NCBI RefSeq assembly: GCF_029227915.1
Contig: NC_079882.1
Coordinates: 24,681,001 to 24,745,000, forward strand
Origin: Hydractinia symbiolongicarpus
Lineage: Eukaryota > Cnidaria > Hydrozoa > Anthoathecata > Hydractiniidae
DNA: 64,000 nt
Direction of reading: 5' to 3'
This document shows, one piece after another, positions 44,301-56,300 of the stretch (positions are counted from its first letter, which is position 1; the number at the start of each line of letters is the position of its first letter). The notes under the pieces are model-generated. The model was given only the letters and a program-made list of their open reading frames with translations. It did no database searches and was not told the origin of the DNA. Position numbers and translations under genes: made by a program.

Positions 44301-47300
44301 CTGTGTTAAAATTTGTATGAATACAAATATATTGGTGAAAGTGAAACATGGACAATGAAGTAGAAAGATTTTATTTTTTTGGAAAGGAGTGCGATTAGAA
44401 TGGTTAGATGGATGTGTAACACCAATCTGAGAGTCAGGATGGGTTCTGTTGAGGTAAGAAGCACGTTAAGTATTGGCAGATTAGAGATATTATTCAGATC
44501 AAAAGGTTGATTTAATTAGGACATTTGGAGAGAATGGAGGAAGATAATTATGTGAAAAAGGTGATAGTTCCTGTGGCAAAGCCTTGAGGTGGACTGAGAA
44601 AATCCTTGTTGGAGGTAATAAGAACAGATATACTGGTAGAGGAATTTTAGACAGATTTAGAACAGTTTAGTTTAGATTGGACAAAGGTCATTAGTACAGC
44701 CTTTACAACTTCTTACTATTTATTCTCCAAGTAATTTTTCTTTTTAACTGTGTATGTTTTTTGTTGCCTACAATTTCTTTTTCTTAATCATTTTTTTAGC
44801 GCTTTTCAAAACTTCCACAAAAAACACCTCAGTTAGATTCACCAACATCAAATGACACATACAGGTAAGAAGGTTTATTGTTGGATTAAAAATGCTTAAA
44901 GAAAGATTTGTGAATTTAAATTCACAATTAATCGTCACTCGAATATATTTAAAAAAATATTTAATCTTTCCAAAAATAGTTGGCTTTGTCACTAGGCATT
45001 CCCAGATATGCCTAATTTCCACGACGCCTTATTTTTCCTTATTCCTTATTTTCTTATTATTGCTATTGTTTGTTCTTCTTTAACGTACCAATCGAGTTAT
45101 CTGTAAAAGATTCACCATATAAAGGTAGATAACATATCCCGTACCAAATGTTGTGACGCAGGTATAACTAAGAAGCTTGGTCCTATGGATCAATTCATAA
45201 TTCGACATTGTGGCCATCGATAAGACACGATCTCAGAAAAAAACAAACAAGGGAATTTACTTCATAGTGATGGCTGTGGTGCAACTTGTACAGTGCCGAT
45301 CGCGAGTAAAGCTACACATCTTTGAGAGTACGAGTGCAAATAAATGCGAGTAAAATAGTTCAGAGTGAGAGTACAATGCGAGTGCGAGTAAAATAAACGA
45401 GAGTAATCTTTTTAATAACGCGAGTACGCAATAATTAAACTACCCGCGAGTAAATCTTTAAAAAAATATATCATGTTACTCGCGAGTTATATTAAAGAAA
45501 AACATAAGACATTAATTTTAATTCACCATTTAATTTTTTTTTAATTTAGTTTATAATTAAAAAATAAATTTTTAAGTTCAACTTTTGTGTCTCTTCTTTA
45601 AATGCTTTCGCTACTTTCGTTATGTGAAATCACTTCCAGCATGTTCTTTCGCAAACACAGAGTCAGAATGATATCTAATTATAGTTATGGTGATCAATTG
45701 CCACATGCAGACTTTGCTTTCTGAATATTTTTCAACAAACATTGCTTTATAACTCAGACAACAATCTGTATAATTTTAAAATATCGCCGTAGAAACAGGA
45801 CGTCACTAAGCTTGTTATCTTTTTGTTTTTGTTGGGATGTTTAAAGATCGAAGCAACAAAATAACGTGAGGGATTTTTTTTATAAAAAAAAACAGTTTAA
45901 TGTTTAATGATATATTTTTTTAAAAAAATCTAAAAATAAAAAATATTTACATCTAAAAAAATATTTACAAAAAAGTTATTAACTGAAAGAGTTTTATGAC
46001 TGCAACATGCATGATTTATAATTTTTCTTTGTTCTGTTGCTACGTCGTATAAATTCATCAATTGCACGTTGACAGTCCCTCCATGCACCCGGTGCAGCCA
46101 TGTTGGTTGGATAAAACTTCCAACAAAAAGCTTTAACAATATCTTGTTTGTAGCCATCAATCGCAGGTTTTTTAACTCCTCGACAATTTCTTCCTACAAG
46201 CTCCTTGTGGTCAAATAATTTAGCCAGCAACAGATAGCTAAAGTTTTTGAAAGATGTCGCCCCTTGTCTCACTTCATTGGCTATCGGCCAGAATTCGGTC
46301 GGAATTTCTATAGTAGGAGCTGTGTCCACCTTGTATTTTTTTCTATTTAATCTTTCATTTATTTGAAAATCGTCATCATCAATATTCGTCCTCTGCATCG
46401 CCTTTAGTGGAGACAACCCCTGGACTGAAGGTAATGCTTCGTCACTGTCGTCGATAAAGTTTGCGGATAAGGCAATTGCATTCCCTTCCAACGCAGCTAG
46501 TCGCTTTTCTAGTCTTTCAATGATTTGTCGCATAGCAGCACAATCGCACGTGCACTGCTTTGTTTGCTCGGGATAATTCGGAAAAAGTGTTGTTCTAACG
46601 GCAGGTGTTGATTGCAGAGGTCTGGCTGGTGAAGGCGGAGAAAAAGGTAGGTCGGGAAGAATAGAAGTGGATAGTGTCGAAGTAGGTGGCGAAAATGATG
46701 GCAGTGGTTTTCCAGGTGAAACCAATAACTTTAGAAAGGAGAATGTGTTTTCAACTTCATCGTTTTGCGTCTTCGGCGTTTCTTCGGCGGTGTTTTCCAC
46801 TTTATCCTTTGGCGGTTCTTCGGCGGTGTTTTCTACTTTACCATTTTGTGCCTTCCGCGGTTCTCGTAAAACATCACTAAAATCAACTTGGTAATTTAGT
46901 TGTGGGACTTTGTAATTTATTTCTACTAATGAAGGTTGTCTTTTATAAATAAATGTTTTCTCGTTGTTCAACCAATCTCTTTCAAACTGTGTGCAATTTG
47001 ACCATTCATCTAAAAAGAAAGAAAAAAATCATTATTACTAACAGTAAAAATTTAACTTAGCCTCTGTTTTTCTTTAGGTCGTTTACAAAACTATACTTAC
47101 TGTTTAGAAATAAAATTGTAGCTTTGTGATTTTGTACATTCTTTCCGCTACCCCATCGCACAAATACATTGTCGTCAACGCTCAGTAACTTTTCTTCCCT
47201 ATTTACAATATCTTTAGTTTTGACAGAACCAATACATTTATCTTCATCGAAGAAGACGCATGCATATTTGTATGTTTTAACTCTTGTTTGACTGAAAAAT

Positions 47301-50300
47301 GATGATGCCATAGTGAACTCAGATAAATGAAGACACTTAAAATGAATTCCTAAAGAAGCAAACTCTTTTATAGCTAGTTTTCGGCTTTTTTCATTTCTTA
47401 CTCTCATTGTACTCGGGAGTGCAAAAACAGAGTCATTAAATAAGGAATTTGATTTTCGGCTTTTTTATTTCTCACTCTAACTATACTCGGGAGTACAAAA
47501 ACAAAGGTTATTAAATGATGAATGAAATGTTCGGCTTTTTTTTATTTCCTACTCTCATTGTACTCGGGAGTGCAAAAACAAGTCATTATAATAGAAATTT
47601 AATTACCTGCTTTGTTTTATACTCTTACTATACTCGGGAGTACAAAAACAAAGGTTATTAAATGATGAATGAAATGTTCGGCTTTTTTTTATTTCCTACT
47701 CTCATTGTACTCGGGAGTGCAAAAACAGAGTCATTAAATAAGAAATTTAATTACCTGCTTTGTTTTATACTCTTACTATACTCGAGAGTACAAAAACAAA
47801 GGTTATTAAATGATAAATAAAATGTTCGGCTTTTTTTTATTTCCTACTCTCATTGTACTCCGGAGCGAAAAAACAGAGTCATTAAATAAGAAATTCGATT
47901 TTCGGCTTTTTTATCCCTTACTCTAACTATACTCGGGAGTACAAAAACAAAGGTTATTAAATGATGAATGAAATTTTCGGCTCTTTTATTTCTTACTCTA
48001 ACTGTACTCGGGAGTGAAAAAACAGAAGTGATTAATAGGGAATTTGTTTTTCGGTTTTTTATTTCTTATCAACAAACCAAAAAGAAGGAGCACTCGAAAT
48101 GGGGAAACAATTACCTGATCATGTTCGTCAAAGAATTATCAATTTAAAAAATGAAAACCTTGGTGTCACCGAAATTAAGAAAAGACTTAAAAGTGAAGGA
48201 TATAATGTTGGAAGGTCAGCGATATATCGTCTTTTTCAAAAGTGGGCCAAGCATCATTCTATCGCAAATCTTCCAAGGAAACCGAAGTCACCAATAAATG
48301 TTACAAACCCCATTCTCGATTTTATCGACACCTGCATGGAGAAAAACGACGAACTCACTGCTAACAAGCTTGGACAACTTTTGCTTCAGCAATTTAATGT
48401 TAGCTTTTCTACAAGTAAAATCAAAAGATTAAGACGTGGTCTCGGTCATTGAAAGAAACGGAAAGGCATCTGGTTTTTAAAAAACTACTTTATGTAATAA
48501 AACTGAACATTCAAACTGAACGGTAAAAGTTATTTGTATATATACTTTCATTTTAACAACTAATACATTTTTTACTATACTTTTGTTGTTGTTTGTTTTT
48601 TCTCTTTTTATCCTCAATGTTTTTGATGATATAGAAACGTAGTTCTGGGCACAGACTTTTTATTAATAGGCAAAAAAAAAATTAAAAAAAAACATGTAAT
48701 CTCTTACTCTCAGTTTTTTTATGCCACAATAAATTTGTTTTACTTTCTAAACAACACAGTCTTTTTCACTATTTAAAATTAAAGTTTAATTTTTTTAACT
48801 TAATTTTTTTAAAGTTTACAATATAATATCTCTCGCAAGAAAAGTTTAATTTTTTTAACTTAATTTTTTTTAAAGTTTACAATTTAATATCTCTCGCAAA
48901 AAAAGTTTAATTTTTTTAACCTAATTTTTTTAAAGTTTACAATTTATTATCTCTCGCAAAAAAAGTTTAATTTTTTTAACTTGATTTTTTTAACGTTTAC
49001 AATTTAATATCTCTCGCAAAAAAATTAAATGTGTTCACGCGCGTATTACTTTGACTTTAAAAACTGTACTTATGTGAGTACACTTGCGAGTAAAAATATA
49101 ATTAATCATTGAGAGTATGATTAACAAAAATGCGAGTAATATCATTTTAGTTGTACTCGCGTTGTACTCGGGAGTGAATTACTCGCACTCTCACTGTTTT
49201 ATTTTTGTACTCTTACTCTCGAAAATGTGTAGCTTTACTCGCGATCGGCACTGTATGTTCAATATTCAGCGTAGCTTGGTATACAAATTTTTAAAATTAA
49301 AAAAGTGTCGAGAAAAATGCTGAAGTCTTTCGAAGTGATAGCCAAGACTTGCTAGTGCTTTTGTCTGCAGAAGTAAATTTTTAAAATTACCAAACTACTT
49401 TGGCAATCATTTTGTGAAAGGCTAAAATCGGAAGAATTTCGCTTGCTATACAGAAAGCTACATTATTAAAAAATTCTATTTTTCCTACAAAAGAGAAACT
49501 TGTTTTTTGTTTTTTATATTATGAGGAACACAGCCTGTTCTTTTGTTGGGGAACAAAATTGAGGCTCGTTATGTTTAAAACCAATACTGCTTTTGTGTAT
49601 TGAGTAGCATATTAAACGGATACATTTTTTTTATTTTAGTTGGGGAACTCCATTGAACAATGTGCAGGGTGTAAAAGGTGGAGGATGGCAGGTATACATA
49701 AATGTTGTTCAAAGAATGTCTGTTGAGAAATTTTTGCTTATTGCATAGAGGATTAGCGATGAAAAAGATAAAAATAAAAATCTTTATATGACGAGTAAGT
49801 CCGTGAACGGAAATATGCTGATCTAGTGTGATTTTGTGTAAATAAGAACAGTTTTTTTTTAAATTGACCTGAATTTAGTTACGAAACCCTAAGAAAATTA
49901 CTAAAATTGCAGTAAATATTATGAAAATTTTTTAACTGTACTTATAGTTTCTTATAGAATAAAAAACGTGGGAAACTGTATGTTTTTTTTTTTCATCGAA
50001 TGCTTGTTTATTTAGTAGTATAAGATTCTTGTAAACTTGAGATTGTCGCTGCAAGACATTTTTTCCAGTTTTTGAAGACCTGATTTGAAGAGCATGTTTT
50101 ACAATAGGGTGGCCACTACGCCTTGAAATGAAATATACCCCTGAAAAAAGATTCCAGGAAAGTTCCTGGAAAATAATTTTGGGTTTTGTTTTTTGTTCAG
50201 GTTTGTTTTTCGAATCATCATGTTATAAAAGCTGTTTTTGCCGAACCAGCTTACTCCGGGAAATTTTTTTATTTATTTGTCAGGTAAATCAATCGAGAAA

Positions 50301-53300
50301 AGGGAAAAAACCAGTATCATCGCAAAGAAAGCATGAAGATGTACCCGATTTAGAATTAAATTTATCACAAACAAACGAAGGACTTGCCCAGTTGAGAAAA
50401 GTGAGCATTTTTTACTTCTGATGGAAAGAAGTTAAAAGCATGTTGTCTGCTAAAATTTAATGATCATCTTTCTCAAAATGGCTTCTTTTCTAACTGATTG
50501 TAAAAAGAAACTCTAAGTTGTTTTCTTCTTCTTGTAAAATAATTGTATGAAAATTTTGATTTTTTTTTTGATTTTATCAGGCAGCAAAGAAGGCAAGTGA
50601 GGACATCCAGTTTGAGTATCTTGGAGCAGATAAAAAGAAATTAGAAGCGCTAGTAAGTAAAATCACATAGGTTAAGTTTTTTTCTTTATGATTTTAATAG
50701 TATTTGTGAGACTAAATTAGATTTTGATATTTATGACCAGTTTTTTTTCATTTTTTAATTGGAGTTTATGCAAGTTCTGATATGTTTTTTTGTATGATAT
50801 ATGAGACAAACCTCCAGAGTAAATTTTCAAAACGTTTAAGTTAAACGATTTTCAACCAAATTCGGAAAATAAAGGACAAATAAATGTTGTACAGTGTTAA
50901 GTACAAAAAGGTATTTTTCGTTCTTTAATAACAAACTTGAGACATTACACATAAAACTTTTAATATAATAAACAAAATAAAGTCAATATTTTTAAAAATT
51001 TTTAATGGACTGTTGCGTCTTACAAGTTATGTATTTCCTGCCCAACAAAGTCGTAACCCTTGAAATTCTTTTATACCTCCATGCTTGATGCTATTCTATA
51101 TTTTACATAGTCTTTGGTGTTTGATAAAAGAGAAGGGGGAAATTTTTAGAAATTTAAAAGCCAGTGCGAGGGGTTGGAAAGAAATTCTTATCTTTTATTT
51201 AAACGTTTGAATTAATTACAAAGGGAGTTTATAATAGTGATGGTTTTTATTATTGGTGCGAGCCACAACAAGAATGTTTGAAACGCGTAATAGGAGGTTG
51301 GAAAAAAAAAAGAATTATTTAGTAGGGTGGAATGACGTCTATTAGGCAACAGATTCTAGTTATCTGTTGTACCTTTAGGACAAAGCTAATGATGCTAGTT
51401 TAAATAAAAACATCATAAATATTTGCGAATCGAAGTCTCAAAAAGACAAAATTTAGGCCATAAATGTTTGCTATTTTGATCTTTACCTTAACTTTTGTGG
51501 TATAAATGTTTGCATTTAGCCACAATTCTTTTTACTAATTTGCGAGGTACCACCCTGATCTTTTACGACATTTTGTTTCGCGATTTTGAGCCTAATCGGC
51601 AAACATTTATGACACATTCTTTTATGCCAGCATCAATATATGTCCTTAAGGTAATTATAAGAAGTTTAGGGAATTGAGAAAAGTTCGAGTAAAGAAAAAG
51701 TTTAAGTTATTTCGTATTTGAGTTAAACGCCTGATAATGCAGCTATAGAACATAACACATAAACTCTTACTTTCTTTACACTTCCTTGAGAATGTGTAAA
51801 ACATGTGTCCAACCTTTTTGCATTCTTTATTATATAATCGACCTGGAAATTTGACTGTATGCACAATGCTTTTAATTCTTACAGTCACTCTTTACGTTTG
51901 AAATCGTTGTTGTATAGTTGCTGATTTTTTAAAAAATGTTTATTAAATTATATGTTTACAACATTGTCTTTTCATTTGTAGAAGAAACTAGGCCATGGTA
52001 GAAAACTTCAATTTGTCGACCAAACTGTTTTGCTTGATCAGTTGGATAATGTTCATGTAACCGAAGAAAAGCCTGCTTCACCCAAACCACAATTTGGAGT
52101 TCACGACAGATTCGACTCTAGAACGAAGCGACATAGAGATCTCCACAGCACTAGGTATATGACGAAACTAATTTTCGAAATGATTTGATAACTTTTTATT
52201 TTTATTTTATTAATTCTCAAATGTGAGGAAAATGTCTAAGTTTTGAGTCCCCTAACTATTCGGCTTGTGTTGGGAAATATAGTCGCCCAGTTTTTTATCA
52301 GCAAAAGCATTTTAAATTGTTTTACCTGCAATGTTGGTTTTCGTCCTCAATGAAATATTTAATAACACATCACACAAGTAAAGTACACAAGAAATACTGA
52401 TAATGATTCATTATAAGCTGAATTTCATAAAACGCAAATGATTGATAGAATTAAGGTGATGAAAATACTGATTTTTAAACATTTTGTGAATGAATATTTT
52501 TGTGTTTTGTTTAGCACTACACATTTTGGTAATTCTGAAGTCGATCTATCGAAAAGGTTGCAGTTTGGAGCCCGTGTATTGTCACTGAATGGGCACGATG
52601 CTAGACGGGAAATTAATGGTTTTTATTTTTTAAATGATAAAACGATAACTATGTATGAATTTCGACAGTTTGGAACAAGGTATTTGTTGTTTTGTTTTTG
52701 TTTGTTTGTTTGTCTGTTTTTCAGTGTAAGGGCAGAAACTTGGACCAGATTCTTAAAAGTTCACGAACATGAAAGAATTTTCCTTTATTTCGCTAATGTT
52801 AATAATCGCGAAAAAAATTCCGGTCAAGAATGGTCTATTTCAGTTTTAATTTTATGCTTTTGATAATAAAAGCATACTTTTTATGTTCAATTTTTTGAAA
52901 TTTTTTTTGTTAACTTTTAGTGAATCGCGTATATGTCCGCAAAATCTTTTAATATAGCTCTTTCTAAATTTTATGTTCGCGAAATGCAAACATTTTGCGA
53001 ATTTTTCCATTTGCGAAAGTTTTTGTCCGTAGAAGTTTCTGCACTTAATATACTGTGAATATCTCGCGGGGTTTTTCGATTCGTAATTAATCGATTAAAA
53101 CCCTGAAGAATTATTATGGTGAGGGCTAACTGAAAGAGAAGAGCTTAATAAAATAGAACTTGTAAGACCACCATTCAAACATATAGATAATATTACAATA
53201 CAATTTTTGATTCGTTCTTTGGAAATGACATTAAAAACAAAGTTATACAAACATTGATATTGCTGAAAAAATGCTTGCTAGGTTTTTACTGGTATAACAG

Positions 53301-56300
53301 TATTTGAGCGCAACTATGGAATGTTTTTTTCTCTGAGGCAAGCGCCGTAATAAGCTCAGGTAAACTCCGATGGATGGTTAATCAAAGATGGGGAAATCAG
53401 AAATTTCTTTTTAGGGTAAAATTAAAGAAAAAATAACTTTTTTTAGATCAAATGCTTTACCCTTCATTCAACGGGGCAATTACGTTCATTTGCATGGACC
53501 TAGAAAGGGCAAAGCTTACAGCATTTTGGATATTTCTGTTGGAAAAGATTTAGCGTTTGTCACAGAGCACCAATCAAGTCTTCCTGATACTTTAAAGACA
53601 AAACAGACTGCATCATTTCGTATTACTGAAGTTGATGAAGAGAATAAAAATAAGCTGTTATACGATGGATGTAAAACATTGAAAGACAGAGCTCTTGTAG
53701 ATGATATGATACGAACGTATAAACAGGAAGAAATGAGTGAAACTATCACGTTGTTGACAAATATACAAGGTAAGCAACACACTGAATTAAAAGGGGAGAC
53801 GCGTCGCGAAGTGGTTATCGCGTTCACAGAACGGCACGGGTATATTTAGCAAGTGCTTTTAAGCACAGCTACAGGTCATCCTATGCCCTGTGAGCGACAT
53901 TGCATAGTCAATGCTAATGTATACCTAATGTATATCTTCAGAATACAGGACCCACATCAATAACAATGTTTCCAACACGGAAGCGGCTAACTTGTATAAA
54001 TATTCGGCAAAATCAGAAATGTTTTCTTCTGTAACAATGTGATATTACTAAAATGTCATCCTCGGATTTTTATGATTAATGTGAAATGGCGCACTGACAA
54101 GTAAAAGAGATCTGTGCACAGAGTTGGTGATATTAAATATATGTATGGTATTGACTGTCACAATATTTCTACTTTGACGAAGTATCCACAGAAAGTAGTC
54201 TCTTGTGTTTGAAATAGGAACAGAATTTCTCATAATTTAAGTTAGCTATTTTTGTATCTTGCAGATAATATTCGAAAATTGTTGAAATCACGTGGTGCGA
54301 AAACAATGACGAGTCTACATAACCATTTCAAAAAGATTGATCGTTCTGGAGATGGCTTGTTAAGTAAAGAAGAACTACAAGCAGCTTTAAAGCAATTTCG
54401 CATTAATATTCAAAACCAGGTAAATTTTTTGTTAACTATGAATTGCTGATTGATTTTTATTATATTGGCACCCCTCGCTTTACAATTTTCGAATTCCAAT
54501 ATTCCAACGTCGTAGCTATTGCTTTTAAGATTTATTAAAAAAACGGAATGGAACAATGGCAAGGTCAAATACCCGCCATACTGTTAAGACGCTGCGTTTT
54601 TTTAGTTTAGAAGTAGCTCCATTATCACCCATTCCCTGCTCAGGCTCCTCTCTTTGTATTAAGCACCTAACTGTATTAACCCTCCTTATAGGGATCATAG
54701 CACTTAATATAATATTGTTGTATGTTATATAGGATAACAAGAAGCCCTGCGGCTTAAAGATTTCCGCCATTAGCAATAATCTGAAAAAGTACGGAACTTT
54801 GAAGAGGACTGAGTAATATGAGGGAACAAAATCATTGAATATTCTAAAATTTTCAAATTTAATTTTTGATTATTATTGTAACTGTAAATTATAGCTAACT
54901 TAACTTACATAAACTTCATTTCTCTATATAAGAACAATTTTAAAAGAAAAATAATAAAACTGAAAATTAATGAACAATAAAAACAAAATAAGAACAACGG
55001 CAAGGCTGACAATTTATCTATTTTCTCTTTTTCTCTGAAAAACAACTAGGAAAAATGGTGGCATTTTTTTTTTTTTTACACAATCAGTTACGAAAGGTAA
55101 CTTTTCTTTTATAACACACTTGTCACGATTTTATAGCTATAATACATTATCTTTCACCAAAAATATTCAGCCTCAACAATTCCTTTTTAATTTAAAATTC
55201 ATGAATAATTAATTAGTTCTGCTGAATATAGGTTCAGTCTACGTGCTTGCAAAATTGTACAGAAGGAAATGACGTAATTATTAAAGGGAAACGTTAATAA
55301 CATCAAAGATGGCGCATTATAAGACGAACTTCATTATGCTACACTGCACGAGCTTTAACTTTCGATAGCATATAAACTTTAAATAAAGTATTGTTGCACT
55401 GTTAGGATTCTAATTGGCTTAAAACTCATTTTAGCCTCGTTTTTAGAAAAAAATCTTTAGCCTGGATAAGTTTCGGGCGTCCAGCCTAGCTGCGCTGTCT
55501 CCATCTATCTCTCTATCTTCTCAGGCGATTTTAAAGATTGCGCCTTCGCTGGCGGAAATCAAAAAGAAAAGAAATCTTCAAAGATGGCGTCCGCTCCATA
55601 TTGCGAAATGTCCTCTTAGAAACTTTAGTCGTAAGATGCTGACAATACTTTTTTTACCTTCAATTAAGGTTTAGAAAATCTTTGCTTGTGCCATGAATAT
55701 AAGTTCACCCTGCAAAAAAAGTTTTAATTTTGTGTAACTTTGCAAGTTATATGAAGAATCAGTTTATCCTGGCTACCTTCAATCATTATTCATCATCAAT
55801 AAGCTTGATATTATAAGGTTAGATGGAAATATTTGAAGCTATGTATCTTAAGAACGAGAAAGAGATCTTTAGAAAGTTTCGGAAGGCATAATAAACAACT
55901 TTTTATCTTGTTTAACATATATAACAATATTGTTTTTAGTGCTAGGATCCCTTGTGAGGTTGCCTTGAGGATAGTAAGAGTGTACTAAGTGTTATGTTGT
56001 TTGTAGGATTTTGAAAAGGTTTGGGATATTGTTGACCGAAACAAAGATGGTGTCCTCGACTACGGTGAATTCGTTCGCGGTTTTTTCGGAGAGATGACAG
56101 AAGTGAGAAAGAGATGGGTTCAAAAAGCGTTCACGCGACTCGATCCAAATAAATCAGGCAGTGCTCAAATCGATGATTTGAGGAAGTTTTTTTGCGCATC
56201 AAGACATCCAGACGTTGTAAAAGGTATGTATGTTTCCGTAGTAACCTTCTAAATTCTAAACCAGTGGTGAAGGATCAGCAAAATATCTACAACCCCTCGC

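Larger units (their letters stand above)
45291..49253. mobile_element. 3963-bp TIR DNA transposon carrying BEN and HTH genes
   Basis: It begins CAGTGCCGATCGCGAG and ends with the inverted copy. The first 29 bp of the two ends are identical and similarity extends to about 45 bp. TA flanks both ends (45289-45290 and 49254-49255), as in Tc1/mariner insertions, and CAGTG is a common Tc1/mariner start. It carries a spliced BEN-domain gene (-), a helix-turn-helix gene (+), a nine-copy motif array between them, a four-copy 61-bp repeat after the HTH gene, and GAGT/ACTC-rich subterminal regions. No DDE/D transposase catalytic domain is visible, so mobility would need help in trans. It is inserted in intron 5 of the CAPS2-like gene. 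Confidence 0.85.

Noticed and set aside
54525-54776. 83-codon minus-strand frame in a CAPS2-like intron
   Set aside because: No motif or conservation signal; lies wholly within the intron.
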